A stretch of 64,000 nt of DNA from Diaporthe sp. PMI_573 (taxonomy: Eukaryota > Ascomycota > Sordariomycetes > Diaporthales > Diaporthaceae). Each line of letters begins with the position of its first letter. Position 1 is the stretch's first letter. Location: positions 62,001-126,000 of the forward strand of contig JAJTUP010000087.1 of assembly GCA_021399435.1 (NCBI GenBank), given 5' to 3'. Position numbers and translations under genes: made by a program. Shown here in pieces: positions 31,527 through 43,329 of the stretch. A model generated the notes under the pieces. It saw only the letters and a program-made list of their open reading frames with translations. It did no database searches and was not told where the DNA came from.

Positions 31527-34341
31527 GCGGCCGTGGCCGTGGCAGATTCATGACAGTAATGGCAATGACGATTGGGCTGGGGCCAAAGGGAGTACGGAGT
31601 CTGGGCGAGGCTGATTTTGGGTACATATCTCGCCCGTCAAGGAGCAGTTGAGCGGATGCTCTCGGGGATAATAACTATATACTGCATGGTCTACCAAGCA
31701 ATTGGGCATCTAAATTGAGAAGTGGTTCCCCCAGATATCATGTCTCCCTGAGAAGGTTGCTGTTCCCGCCTTGCGTGGCCCTGTGTTTACATTCTCTGGT
31801 GGGTGTTGTGCCTGTTTCCTCTCCGCCTGTTTCCTCTTCCCGTCCCTCGTTGTTTGCATACTGGGTGGCCATCCCCGCCGGCAGTCCGGCAGTCAGGCAG
31901 TCAGGTAGGATCATGTCTGTGCGGAGAGTTGGTCGACGGGATGCAATGCAATGCGATGCGGATGATGAGACATCAAGCCTGCATGCAGCCTCGTCGTTTT
32001 CCGCCTCCCGGCTCCCGCCGCCTGTCTTAGCACTGTCCAATCGCTGCTACCGTCACAGTACGGACGTACATGTAAAATTACACGTGGGTAAATACCTGGA
32101 GGCTATGTACAGTACAGTAGCCTACAAACGGATATCGAGGAGCGGGATGTAACAAGAGTGTCATGGCCTTCTCGCCAAGACGGAAGGCGTCCACTGTCAG
32201 AACTCTACTGTCCTGGCTGGGTCACAGGGTCACCGTGAAGGACAAAGATTGGGATGAGCCTTCAAAATCCAGCCTTCAGATCACGCAAGGCAGTTCAAGA
32301 GGCTGCTGGCTGTTCACATCATCACCTACTGCGTGCACTCACAGGCGGCAGCTCCATAGGCGGGCACGTCCCCAAACAGACTACAGAACACACTTGCAGT
32401 ACGTCATGGCAGGTAAGCGATTGGTCGGGGGATGATCCTGGAAGTGATAGACCGTTGGAAGGAACCAGCCGTGGTCTGTGCGACGGTGTTGCTCCGTCAA
32501 CGGTAGGCGCTACTGTGGAAGAGGGAGGGCGGGAACTGCAGCAGACGGGCACTTGTACTGATGAAGAGGGGGTGTGGTGCGCTGTTGCTTGGCTCCCGCC
32601 TGATGCCGTTGCATATGTATCCGTACGGCAAAGTACATTGAATGTAATCGTGGTGGTGTTGCAGTGTTGTGACTTCTCACCCCACGCTATTGGACTGACT
32701 GGCCACTCGTGGACATGATGCATCATCATCACCCAAGGCCCGTTGACACCCAATTTCCGTATTAGGACGTCTGGCCCTCTACTGTACCTTAGTAATGCTT
32801 TTGATGAGCCTTGGGGCTTTTTGACAGGCTGACAGGCTGACGGGCTTGCAGGACGTGGCTGATTATGACAAGTCGGCTGGCGGTAGCGGTTGCAACCCCA
32901 CACGAGATTGGAATATGGACTGGACATGCATCTACACCACAAGCAGACGGTAGACCTACCCGAGACAACTGCAGGCTGTCACTGTCACGGTGGAGACAGT
33001 CCACTGGGCAGCAGGGCTTAGGAGTGGCGGAATACGGTCCAGCAGATGGGTTTATCCGTGCCATCGACGGCGCGGGTGATTGGGGCGACCAGCAAAAGAG
33101 AAGGCTGGGGACAGGCACACTAGTCGTGGCCTTTGTCGTTTCCAAATGCTGTCAGTACACTAGCTTCCTGACTCATCATTGACGTGTGATAAACACCGTC
33201 TCACAATGACACGTATCAGACTGAGGGCATGGTGATAGAGACATACAGTAAAGAATAGGAATAAAATATATTATCTGCAGCACACAAACGGGCAGGAGAG
33301 GGGCAGAACGGTACGGCAGAAAATCCCCAGCAGAAGAGTGCAGGTGCCCAGCCCGGCCCAGGCTATCCGGGTACCCCCCTGTTAGCTTTTGCTCCCCCAC
33401 CCTCCACCAAATCTTTTGTCTCCCCCAAGTAAAGTAAACACACACACGCACGCACACACACAACTCACAAATCACCCACACGGCAAGGCCCCGTTTGTGG
33501 TGTGGTGTCACGTCCAATTGCAATCGACAACCCAGGCCTGGTACGGTAAATAAAATCACAACAAGCGTCGTTTCTCTCATCCTGGGTGGACTACCCGCCC
33601 CCTGCCTGCTCTGCACAGGGTCCTCCCCGTCCGCCATTCCACCTGCCATCCCAAACTCGACCACCAGCTGAGCTTCGCATGACCCTGTCCCCTCCACCTT
33701 GTTCCTCGTCCTCGTCCTCGTCCTCGAACTCGAACTTCGCCTTGGTCCTTACACTCGAACTCGACCTCGAACTAAGGGCACCACCACCCGACACCCTCCA
33801 AGGTCTATCCCATCATCACTTCTTTAGCAGCAGCCTCTAGCTTCTGTGTCTCTGTCTTGCCCTGCCAGCCTGTTTTCGACAAGGCACTGCCCAATCCTGG
33901 GTCGGTTCCTCGATTCCCATTCTTCCAAGGGTCTTCTCAACTTTCTGCATCGGCTGGCGTTTGTTTGTGCTTGCTTCACATCTGTTTTTCTTTCTGGTGA
34001 GTCAACACCACCCGCAATCATGCTCACCACCTGCCCAGCCGTCCCCTTCGCTTCCGTCCAGTCCGAGCTGGCCGCCCTTCTCCACGACATACGAAGCTCT
34101 TCTTGTTTGCTGTGACCAGGTGCTTTGGTAGAATGCTGACCGTCTCCTTCCGCAAACAGTGCACGTCTAGCGACTCGAGCGTCTGCTTTCCAATGGCTTC
34201 TTCGAGATACCACTAGACTTTGATTGCCACCACGACCATAGCGCTCTTCGTTTCCCAGCGTACCTGCCAGGGCTCACGTCGTTCTGTCTTGCCGCCCTGT
34301 TCCGCGATATCCTTCAGTTCTTCTTCGACCTGTCCCACAAG
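31527..34341. other. Intergenic region, 2.8 kb
   Basis: No gene is supported. It contains a CA-rich microsatellite near 33437-33464 and a CT-rich leader from about 33580. A likely 5'-UTR intron of the next gene could start at the GTGAGT at 33997. Short frames on both strands show no family resemblance. Confidence 0.45.
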
Positions 34342-36417
34342 ATGAGCGGCCCGCCGCCGCCACCGCCACCGCCGCCTCATGGCGAGTCGCCAAAGACGAC
34401 ATCAGGTTCTGGTTCAGGCCTGCCCCCCGGCAAGTACGATGTCTTCATCATACCTGAGCACTCGGCCGGCTCTGGCTTCCTCTACCTGCCGTCGCTGCGC
34501 ACAAACACCAACAGCTTCATCGCCGGCTTCGCATCCGCCCTCATCATGGTCGTCCTCGGCCAGAGCATGGCACCTGCCTTCCAGGCCTGGTGGGCAAACT
34601 TCCAGGGCATGGGCAACGCCGGCATGCTCCTGCTCGTCATAGCAGTCGGCCTCGGCGCCTGGTCCCTCGGCCGGCAGTCGAGCGACAGCACCGGACGCGA
34701 CGGAGCGGGAGGGGGAGGTGGTTTCTACTCCGGCGGGTCATCCATGCCCGGTGGTGGTGGCTTCAGTAGTGCTGGATCCAGCCCCCACAGCGCGCATCAC
34801 GGGTCTCCCCCCGGCACTGGCCCACCTCCGGATGCCCACTCCCCCCCGCCTCCACCAGGTGGGTCGAAACCCAGTGCGAATCAGTCCAATGGCTCGTATC
34901 AGCGACCGCCACAACCACCCCCTCAACCCCAGTCAACTAAACCACAGGCAGAGACACCAAAGAATTCATGGCAGAAGGCGAGGGACGAGGTCCGCCGCAA
35001 GGAGGAGGAGCGCAAGGCCAAGGATGCAGAGGACAAGCGCCGCGCCGAGGCTGCTCAGAGGCTGAAGGAACTTAGGGAGAGGGAAGCACGGGAACGCGCT
35101 CAGCGAGAGGCCGACAGGACGCGCCGGGAACAGGAGGCCAAGGACAAGCTGGCCCAGGAGCAGGCGGCAAGGGACAAGGAGGCCAAGGAGAAGGAGGAGA
35201 AGGAGCGCAAGGAGAAGGGGCAGAGGGAGGCCCGTGAGAAGGAGCTCAGGGAGCGCCTCGCGAGGGAGCGGGAGGAGCGGCGCAAGAAGCTCGAGGAGGA
35301 CAGGCGGCGGAGGGAAGGAGAGGCGGCCACCCAGGCCCGCAGCACATCCTCATACGCCTACTCGGGCGTCGGAGAGAAGACAAGCCCCTGGCCCAACGGC
35401 AAACCACCCACACCATCCTCCCCTACTAAAAACCCCCCTCCCCCTACAGCAAAGACATTCGTCGGCGACGACTCCGACGCCTACTCGTACCGGCCGTATG
35501 ACCAGCCGAGGCGGCCCGCCCGCCGCAACTCAAAGTCCGACATGTCCGAGTCCTCGTGGGCCCCGTCCCAGTCGACGGCGCGTACGTCGCCGCCGCCGTC
35601 TGTGCGCGGGCCCTACTCGACCAAGGACCCCGACAAGATCGTCATCAAGGCCGTCTACTGCTTCATGAACCAGTTCGCAAAGACCCCGGCCTCCCAGCTC
35701 GTCTCTGGGGTCGGCACCGTGACGGATGGCCTCATCCTCCGGATAACTACAGAGGGCCTGTTCATCGACGACGACATCCGCGGCGTCGCGCAGCGCGAGT
35801 GGGACGTCAAGGCCTGGACCCTCAAGACGGTAGAGGTATGGTGTCCCGTGCACTTTTTGACTGGTGCGATTGCTGCGAATTCTCCATCCCCGACCGGTTC
35901 GAAATCCTCGTCCAACCCTGCTTTGAGTGCGAATCACATCAGTACTGCTTTCTTTGCCAAGGTGGTGGGAGGCGGCGCCCGGCTGCGTGCTGCGGAGAGG
36001 GGCGCGCCAAAGTCGCTGTCAGGCGACGAGGCCGACGCCTACCTCGCCGACGTTCTGCGATCGTGCAAGGGCTCCTGCCGCCTCGGCGACTGCGCGTCCA
36101 AGTTTGCTGCTTCGAACCTGCCCGCCTCTTCGGGCTACAACGACGACGCCTCCAGCGTTGCGTCCGGCTCGACCCGCGTCACTAACAGCACGGCACAGAC
36201 TGGGGACTGGAAGGCCAAGGGGCTCCATCTCCTCCGAGCGACGATCCGAGACCAGGAGGGCAAGAGGTACATGTTTGTCATCGGCGAGGAGGACGGCTGG
36301 AAGGTCGCCGTGGGGCTGCAGCGCCTAAGGCGTGGCACCCAGGTCCGGGCCTTGGGGGTTGCGGGACTGAGCGGCCTCGAGACCAAGAGCACGCTCGAGA
36401 TGCTTGGCTGGGGTTGA
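34342..36417 (+). CDS. Conserved fungal membrane/coiled-coil protein, function unknown
   Basis: The 691-aa frame starts MSGPPPPPPPPPHGES. One or two membrane helices follow (FIAGFASALIMVVLGQSM; MLLLVIAVGLGAWSLG), then a Gly/Pro/Ser-rich stretch and a very long charged helix of about 130 residues rich in Lys, Glu and Arg, starting near KNSWQKARDEVRRKEEER, which should be a stable single helix or coiled coil. The C-terminal part is the conserved one: WDVKAWTLKTVEVWCP and LHLLRATIRDQEGKRYMFV, closing with VGLQRLRRGTQVRALG. I know such proteins from Sordariomycetes but not their function. No intron is needed; a possible donor at 35836 is not used because the frame stays open and homologous through it. 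It is convergent with the cutinase gene. Confidence 0.82.
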   Translation: MSGPPPPPPPPPHGESPKTTSGSGSGLPPGKYDVFIIPEHSAGSGFLYLPSLRTNTNSFIAGFASALIMVVLGQSMAPAFQAWWANFQGMGNAGMLLLVIAVGLGAWSLGRQSSDSTGRDGAGGGGGFYSGGSSMPGGGGFSSAGSSPHSAHHGSPPGTGPPPDAHSPPPPPGGSKPSANQSNGSYQRPPQPPPQPQSTKPQAETPKNSWQKARDEVRRKEEERKAKDAEDKRRAEAAQRLKELREREARERAQREADRTRREQEAKDKLAQEQAARDKEAKEKEEKERKEKGQREAREKELRERLAREREERRKKLEEDRRRREGEAATQARSTSSYAYSGVGEKTSPWPNGKPPTPSSPTKNPPPPTAKTFVGDDSDAYSYRPYDQPRRPARRNSKSDMSESSWAPSQSTARTSPPPSVRGPYSTKDPDKIVIKAVYCFMNQFAKTPASQLVSGVGTVTDGLILRITTEGLFIDDDIRGVAQREWDVKAWTLKTVEVWCPVHFLTGAIAANSPSPTGSKSSSNPALSANHISTAFFAKVVGGGARLRAAERGAPKSLSGDEADAYLADVLRSCKGSCRLGDCASKFAASNLPASSGYNDDASSVASGSTRVTNSTAQTGDWKAKGLHLLRATIRDQEGKRYMFVIGEEDGWKVAVGLQRLRRGTQVRALGVAGLSGLETKSTLEMLGWG

Positions 36418-37073
36418 GGAGCCTCTGGTCACACCTTCGAGGGCCTAGGGTTCTCCTTCCTCGAGCCTGGTCACAATTTCCCCCCGGCGGCCGCGAAGAC
36501 TGGGATGAACAGCATGGGATTCCATTTGAGCCGCAAACCACGACGGGCGCGCTCCGACTCTGCGGCGCTGTGCTCGAGGATGTCGAGGGCTGTCTCACGA
36601 CGAAGTGATGGAAACGACGGAAATGATGATGAGGCAGACGGCTTGATGCTGTGAATAATGAAGGCAGAAGCAACCCGTGTTGGATCCTGGCTGGGTGCGG
36701 GAGGCTGCTGTGTTGGGTTGAACAAGCACAACAGAGAATTGTTGTGTGGGCAGGGAGTGAGGAATGTGTGGGCACGCTATTAGGGAACTGGATGCAAAAT
36801 TCCAGGTTCCTGTTGGTCCATCGCCCCTTAGCTCGATTGGGTTAGACATGCATTCCACACGAATCTCGGCCAAGGATAGGTCCAATGAGAATGCCATTTG
36901 AATTGTAACTCATTCTTGAGAGCGGTTTGTTATAGTCAACATCGCCTCTGTTGCATGCAGGTGGGCTTGGGATTCTACCGCGACGGCATGCCCCGGCGAG
37001 AGAAACTGGGTGAAATCTAGCCGACTCTCCTGCCCTCTGCCCTCTGCCCTGCCACACCACTCGAGTCTACTAC
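36418..37073. other. Convergent intergenic region
   Basis: This spacer lies between the 3' ends of the 691-aa protein gene (+) and the cutinase gene (-). No gene is seen. Confidence 0.5.
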
Positions 37074-38020
37074 TTACTTGCCCTGCAACCTCGACGCCAC
37101 AAAGTCCGCAGCTGCAGGTACATATTGCGACGAATACGAGTAATGAAACGGCGTGATGAGCACCCCGTTCTGGCAGATGTTGTCCAGGGGGTGACAGTAG
37201 ATCTTGCCGCTTCCAGCCGGGATATTTGCAAACGATTGGCCGTTGTCTGTAAGAGTGTGTCGTGGTCAGCAAAGTCTGCATGATATGGGATGCTCGTGGA
37301 GAGTGAGTGAGTGTGTGAGCGAGGTAGTTAGGTTGCCCTGCGTGCGTGCGTACCTTGGTCCCCGAACGTGACAGCACCCGCGATCTTCTGTGCAGTCTCG
37401 GCCGGCAGCAGCTTGGCCGCGTTGTGAACGAGTTTTCCGCCCTGGCTATAGCCCGACAAGACGACCTTGGTATCGGGGCACTTTGAGAGCGCCTGCTGGG
37501 CGAGTTGAGCCCTGGCAATTCACGTTTACTGTCAGCCATTGCCATTGTGTCTCTTTCCGGGGCTAAGCAATCCAGCACAATATTCCCTCGCTAATTACGC
37601 CATGGAATAGTTATCCGTGAGAGTAAGAGAGTGAGTGAGTGACCTACATCCTGGCACTACCAGCCTCATCCCCCCGCTCAACACACTCAAGAACGCGGCT
37701 GCGTATTCCACGCCCTGCACCGCCATGTTCGCGCCCCCCCCCCCCGTGACTCGTCTCGCAACCGCCTGGAAGAAGAGCGGGCCCGTCGCGGTGCCGACGT
37801 TCCCGGTCTCGCCGGAGGCGCGGGCAAAGATGATGGTCAGGGGCTTGCAGGGCGCTCCGGAGGAAAGCCCATCCTCGGTCTCGCCTGTGAACCCGCTTCC
37901 GCCCGAGCCGCCTGATGGGATCAAGTTGGATAGAGACGTAGGTATGGACAGTGACAGTGGGGAGGAGAGGGTGGAGGTGGTCACTACGGAAGCCAGGAGG
38001 AGGGATTTGAGGGAGGGCAT
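37074..38020 (-). CDS. Cutinase, three exons, with a 1-base frame break at a homopolymer
   Basis: Cutinase is a secreted serine esterase that hydrolyses plant cutin. The exons are 38020-37648, 37511-37354 and 37246-37074 (introns 136 and 107 nt), about 234 aa once the frame break is allowed for. A signal peptide (MPSLKSLLLASVVTTSTLSS) and a Gly/Ser linker precede CKPLTIIFARASGETGN, then VQGVEYAAAF. Exon 2 has the nucleophile elbow SGYSQGG, and exon 3 the catalytic Asp in CHPLDNIC and the His in ITPFHYSYSS. The break is a run of six C on the plus strand (37670-37675): seven would keep frame from SVLSGG into DEAGSARM and the exon-2 splice. This is either a sequencing or assembly error or a true inactivating mutation. 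A 12-C run also lies in exon 1 at 37734-37745. Confidence 0.82.
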
Positions 38021-39776
38021 TATAGCTGTACACTGTTAGATATCTCGTATAACAGGGCGAAGAAAGTTTACCATAGCAACCTCTGAAGACTAAGGCACTG
38101 AAGGACGAGACAATCATATTTGTATCGATATTCTGCACGCCCTAAGCAAAGAGTTTGTGATATTCCGCGCAGCGGAGTGCTGTACGCACATATCATTGCA
38201 GAGCAGTGTATCTCCGCCCGTACCTTACTAGAGGGAGTGAAAGAACAATTCCACATGCAGAGATCCTTCCGTTCCTCTGAACGGCAACCCCTAGAGTTAG
38301 AACATGTCGTCAGTATTGACCACGAGACTAGCGCCGGAAGAGAGGCATATTTGTCAGGCACATTCAAGTCTGATCTCCATCCACAAGATACCAACCATTA
38401 GCTTGGTACCTCCAGCGAGCGGGCCGCATGCTCGATCCCTTCAGCAGGCCACACGCTTGACAGGTCGGCCCACGGAATCAGCAGCCGGCCAGTCTAGCAT
38501 ATCCCAAGAGTCTGGAATGGCGTCACTGAACAAAACTTTGTCCCCGAGCGGCGCGGTATGTGCCTGACCTAGTGAGATAGGTCATTCACTGGCTCCAATA
38601 GAGCAGACACCGTCTAGACACCCCGTCTGCCTGATTGGATAGTGTCCGCTCCAGCCCTCGTGGGTCCGGAGCGACCTTCCACGCACTGGCAACGGGCCAA
38701 GAAAAAAATGGAAAGGAAGTCGATCGACCAAGGTAAGTCGCAATGATGAATCGATCGCCACTGTGGCATCAAAGCGGACAACGCTTGGAAAGCAGGACCA
38801 AGCACACAGTACGTTCTCTTCACCGATCCCATGTTCAAGCTCCAATATGATTCATTTGCATTGCTCGTCATGGTATGGCTCACCTGTTTGGTTGTGGGAG
38901 GGTGTTCGGTGATTAAATGGGCTGACCTAGTGCGAATGCATCTCGCATTATCAAATTCTTTGCTTTCTGCCACAGTTCTTAAAGATTGTATACGCCCCCG
39001 CCAGGTGACGTGGTATGGCGGGCAGCTCTCTGCCCTAACTGCTTATCACACTCGAGTGGCAGGGAGGGTTGCATCGTCGCAGCGTTATAAAACATGAAAA
39101 ACACTTGAATGATTCGCTTGTCTACAGTCTTGTGGTCATGGAATTTGGGAGCCTGAGAAGTATGTGTGAGAGTTCAGTTGCAGACGAGGCAGTCTCGGTT
39201 CCGCGCTGAGTCGGCAACTGAGAGAAACCACCCCCTACGTCAAACACAGTCGGGCTGTGGGCTCCAACGAAGACACGATGATTTTGGTTTGATTCTGGAC
39301 CAAATTCGCTACCTAGTTAGTCTAACTAAAAGCTTGAAAACAACATAATGCTGTTTGAGCCCTCTCGAAACCAGAGACATGGCATCGCTTCCATTATATT
39401 TGGCGAGGCGACTACTGCAGCAAAGAGCGGTTCTGACTCGCTTGAGACGGTCCCAGGTCCAGGGCGCAAGCGAATGTGACGATAGTTTATGAAACCATTA
39501 ACATTATTAGAAATCAGTGCCAAGACTGCCTCGTGTCGATTACTATTCCATTGCGGACAAAGTGTCGTCGACCACAGCGATCAGTAATCTTTAGGACAAG
39601 GTCATGGTTCCTTACCTTTTGTGATTGTAAATCAAGAATTGCCTCGCAAGCCGACCCTTGAGCCCTTAACCAATTAGTCGATTCGGACCGCTTGCTAAAA
39701 TACACAACAACAGCCCTCCTCTCTTATCACATCTATGCGATATCGCTGCCGGTGCCTATCGCTCAGACGTCTGAAA
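38021..39776. other. Intergenic region, 1.75 kb
   Basis: No gene is recognised. The part near 38021 is the cutinase promoter and the part near 39700 that of the hydrolase. Confidence 0.45.
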
Positions 39777-40775
39777 ATGACAAGCATGGACCTCTCAAGC
39801 CTCGAAGAAAAGACCCTTCAGGTCTCCCGCGGCCTCACATACACATACTATACATCTCCTGCTAGGGATTCAAAGCCCACTATCGCCCTCTTTCATGGCT
39901 TTCCGGATACAGCCAAGCTCTGGGCTGGCCTGATTAACAATTATCTTGTGCCTCATGGTTACGGCATAGTTGCTCTCGACTGCCTTGGCTACGGCAAATC
40001 TTCGAAGCCGACCGATACGAAGGCGTACGGATACCAGCACATGACGGCTGACATTGCTGAGATTCTTGATGCCGAAAATCTCACGCAGGTTATCTCGTTT
40101 GGTCATGATACTGGAAGCGGCCTTGCCCAGAGATTCTACCACTTCTATCCCTCAAAAGTGTCGGGCTTGGTCATGGTAAATGTTCCTTATTTCCCATCGA
40201 CAGGCGACTTTGATCTGGATTCAGTGAACGAGGCCACCCGACAACTCTACGGTCTGGGAATTTTTGAGTACTGGCATTTATTCGCGGCTGAGGACGGTGC
40301 TGCGCTCATGAACCAGAACCTCGAATCCGTCTACGCCATTTCCTTTGGTGACCCTGAGACCTGGCGTGACGTCTTATGCGCCCCCGGAGGGGCAAGGAAA
40401 TGGATCACCGAAGGCCGGACACAGCCAACACTCCCTTATGCCACGGCCGAGCACAAAGCTGATTACATGGACCGTCTCACCAAGGACCTTGGGTTTGACG
40501 GGCCATTGCGCTGGTACAAAGCAATGGTTTTCGGGGTCCAGAATGAAGCGGAGAAACTTGTGCCTCCCGAAAGGAATCTTGTTAAAGTGCCTACCTTCTT
40601 CTGGGGTGGTGAGCAGGATTGTGTGTGCAGACCTGACGGTTTACAACCGCACATCGAGGCTGGGCTGCTACCGAACTTGAAAATTGTGACCAGGCGAGGT
40701 GGGCACTGGGCTCTTCTCGAGAAACCGGCCGATTTTGGCCGTGACGTGCTAGCTTGGTTGGGGGAGACTTTTTAA
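39777..40775 (+). CDS. Alpha/beta hydrolase, epoxide-hydrolase type
   Basis: The 332-aa intronless product has the epoxide hydrolase pattern. The oxyanion motif is FHGFPD (His40-Gly41). The nucleophile is an Asp in FGHDTGSGLAQRF (Asp111), unlike the Ser of esterases. The acid is probably Asp281 in WGGEQDCVC and the base is His310 in RGGHWALLEKP. Between them lies the cap domain. Such enzymes open epoxides to diols, for detoxification or in secondary metabolism; haloalkane dehalogenases share the Asp nucleophile and are the main alternative. There is no signal peptide. I chose ATG 39777 for its better context; an in-frame ATG at 39735 would add 14 residues. Confidence 0.86.
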   Translation: MTSMDLSSLEEKTLQVSRGLTYTYYTSPARDSKPTIALFHGFPDTAKLWAGLINNYLVPHGYGIVALDCLGYGKSSKPTDTKAYGYQHMTADIAEILDAENLTQVISFGHDTGSGLAQRFYHFYPSKVSGLVMVNVPYFPSTGDFDLDSVNEATRQLYGLGIFEYWHLFAAEDGAALMNQNLESVYAISFGDPETWRDVLCAPGGARKWITEGRTQPTLPYATAEHKADYMDRLTKDLGFDGPLRWYKAMVFGVQNEAEKLVPPERNLVKVPTFFWGGEQDCVCRPDGLQPHIEAGLLPNLKIVTRRGGHWALLEKPADFGRDVLAWLGETF

Positions 40776-40821
40776 GAGCAGAAATATTCAAGACTGCATT
40801 TAAAATTTCACCATCCACCTC

Positions 40822-40827
40822 AATAAA
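40822..40827 (+). terminator. Candidate polyadenylation signal
   Basis: AATAAA lies 47 nt after the hydrolase stop codon. Confidence 0.45.
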
Positions 40828-41481
40828 AGTCTTTGATCTATCTGGCGACGACGCCTACGCTTCCTCAAGGCGACTTCAACGATTGGATGCCGATTGGATA
40901 CCACTTGATGCCGTATCAACGTGACGAAGGTCGTTGATCCCAGAGCCTGTTTGCAGACGAGTGCGTCCAGCTTGGCTTCTGATTTGGGTTGAACGAATGG
41001 GAGCCTTCGAGGGGTGAAGGCTTCAGTAATGCTGCTTAAAGCAACCAGTAAAGTGGCACGGTCAACCGACTATAGCTTCGAATAGGATGGCAGAGTGTCT
41101 CTCCTTATGGGACACTGCAGGACAGACACCAGTCTTCCGAGACGAATCGTCAACCATGCACTACGACAATTCTAGCAAAGCGCGAAACGTATTCGGAGTA
41201 GGATCGTTGGTGTTTATGTGATCAGGCTGACCCTCTTAGCCGATCACACCGTATGTTTTGTAATCAAATTGCGTGACTGAGAATCATGATCACATGCGGT
41301 TGAGCTGCTGAAAGCAGTGTTACTTGATTGTTCTGGCAGTCGATTTCGCTCACTGCTATCAAGATTTCAACGACTCCGCAGAGGCAACGTTTCTCCATAG
41401 GTACAGATCCCTTGGGCTGGGAGTTTGCAAGCTCGCGAGGAGGGTGTGACTGTGAGCCAATGCCCGGCGCGCTGTGCCAAG
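40828..41481. other. Intergenic region
   Basis: It lies between the hydrolase and MFS genes, both on the plus strand. No gene is recognised. Confidence 0.45.
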
Positions 41482-43236
41482 ATGACGGACCAGAACGGTG
41501 TACAGAACAACCTGCTCGTCTCCCCAAATGGGGATGCTCAAAGCTTTAAGAATGTTCCCGGGAAATGGCGCCGTGTTATGTCCTCCGTTTTGATCATTCT
41601 CTGCCAGTTCACCCAGGTATTCACCCATTTCTTGAGTTGTTCTACACAAAAGACAAGGTTTCTAATCCAAGTAGGCAATTCCGCTTGGTGCCGGTATGAA
41701 CGCGGGCCTTAATATAGCGGATCAGTTGGGCGTCCCGCCTGAGCATGCCTTGTGGATCATTACTTCCTATCCGTCCGTATTCCAAGTATCCCTGGGTATA
41801 CTCTTCATGAGCTGACTCGCAGTGTAGACTCACTCAAGGGACTTTCGTTCTGATGGGTGGACGCGTCGGCGCGGTCTACGGACACAAGAACGTTGCGGCC
41901 ATCGGCGGCATGTTCTGGGTCATCTTCCACCTCATCTCCGGCTTTATGCGCAGCGTCGTCTCTCTCAGCGTGATGCGAGCCCTCAGCGGCGTCGGCGCCG
42001 CTTTTATCTTCCCAAACGCGGTTGCTCTCCTAACGATTACCTACCCGCCAGGCAAGGCCCGCAACATCTCAGTCGGACTGTTTGGTGCGATGGCGCCCGT
42101 TGGAGCCGCTGGTGGAAGCGTTTTCCCCGGCCTCTTTGGTCAATTATCGCCATGGTGGTGGCTCTTCTTTTTCTTGTATGTTTACCCCTTTTCTCCATGC
42201 AACCAGAGGAATTCCGCCCGCTTACTGTCCCTGTGCAGAGCTATCCTAGGAACTGTGGTTTTTGGGCTTTTTGCCATCATTGTGCCTAGAGAACCTACTC
42301 CAATGGATCCTACCGGGAAGATTGACTATGCTGGCGCATATCTGGGCGTTGCTGGTCTCCTGCTCTTCAATTTTGTCTGGACGTATGTTTGCGCTCCGTA
42401 CCCCGTCTGCATAATCCAGTGTAGCTGATTTGTTACGATCCAGGCAATCTGCCTTGGTGGGCTGGTCTGTTCCATATGTGTATGGCTTACTTGTTGCGTC
42501 ACTCTTGCATATCACCGCCTTCGTCATCTGGGAACTGAAGTTCGCGAAAGCGCCAATCATGCCGATGGACATATGGGGCTCGCCTTCCTTCAGCATGATG
42601 ATCTTTTCATCATTCGTCTCTTTCATGGGGTTCGGCATGCTTCTTTGGTATACGACCGCTTGGCAAATCCAGCTGAGGGGCTACACGATCCTGCTCAATG
42701 CCGCCACATTCGTACCCCTGGCTGTTGGCGGTGCAGGAGCTGCACTCCTCAGTGCGAGAGTCGTCCGCCATGTGGCTGCACAGTACATTCTAGTCATTGG
42801 GTCGCTTTCCACACTCGTCTCTCTGATACTCGTGGCAACAATGCCAGTGCAGCAAACCTACTGGGCGCAAGCATTCCCCGCAATCCTGCTTGGGTCACTA
42901 GGACCAGACTTTGTTTTCACCGCTTCCCAACTAATCGCCAGCGGCACCGTCAAGCGAGCTCAACAAGGCCTGGCAGGATCGTTGATAGGGACTGTTCTAT
43001 CCTACGGCTTAGCGACCGGCTTGGGGTTTGCGGGAACAGTCGAGTACTACACGAACGATAACGGGAAAAGCCTGGTCCAGGGCTACAGAAATGGTCTCTA
43101 CCTTGGAATTGGACTGGCTAGTTTAGCCATCGTCTTGTCTCTTGCATTTGTTAGAATACCAAAGGACCGTAGAGAAGGCTGGGGCGAGGAAGATGGCATC
43201 ACTGAATTCCCAAGCACGCGGGGCAAGTGTTCTTGA
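41482..43236 (+). CDS. MFS transporter (DHA2-type drug/metabolite efflux), five exons
   Basis: The exons are 41482-41616, 41675-41772, 41828-42175, 42239-42382 and 42444-43236, giving 505 aa; the four introns are 55-63 nt. The splices rebuild a typical fungal DHA2 protein: RRVMSSVLIILCQFTQ joins AIPLGAGMNAGLNIADQLG, then SYPLTQGTFVLMGGRVGAVYGHK (the motif A region), RALSGVGAAFIFPNAVALL and WWWLFFFLAILGTVVFG. The last exon encodes the remaining helices and ends in RIPKDRREGWGEED. About 14 membrane helices are expected. These proteins export drugs and secondary metabolites at the plasma membrane by proton antiport. The substrate is unknown. The adjacent hydrolase on the same strand could be functionally linked, but nothing shows it. 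ATG 41425 would add 19 residues. Confidence 0.9.
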
Positions 43237-43329
43237 TTGCACATGTGCTCGACAGACTCTGGTGATTAACCTGGCTGGAGCATACCCATTGTATACGGCC
43301 CAGTAGCGCAACAGTGCAGCAAGGGTAGC

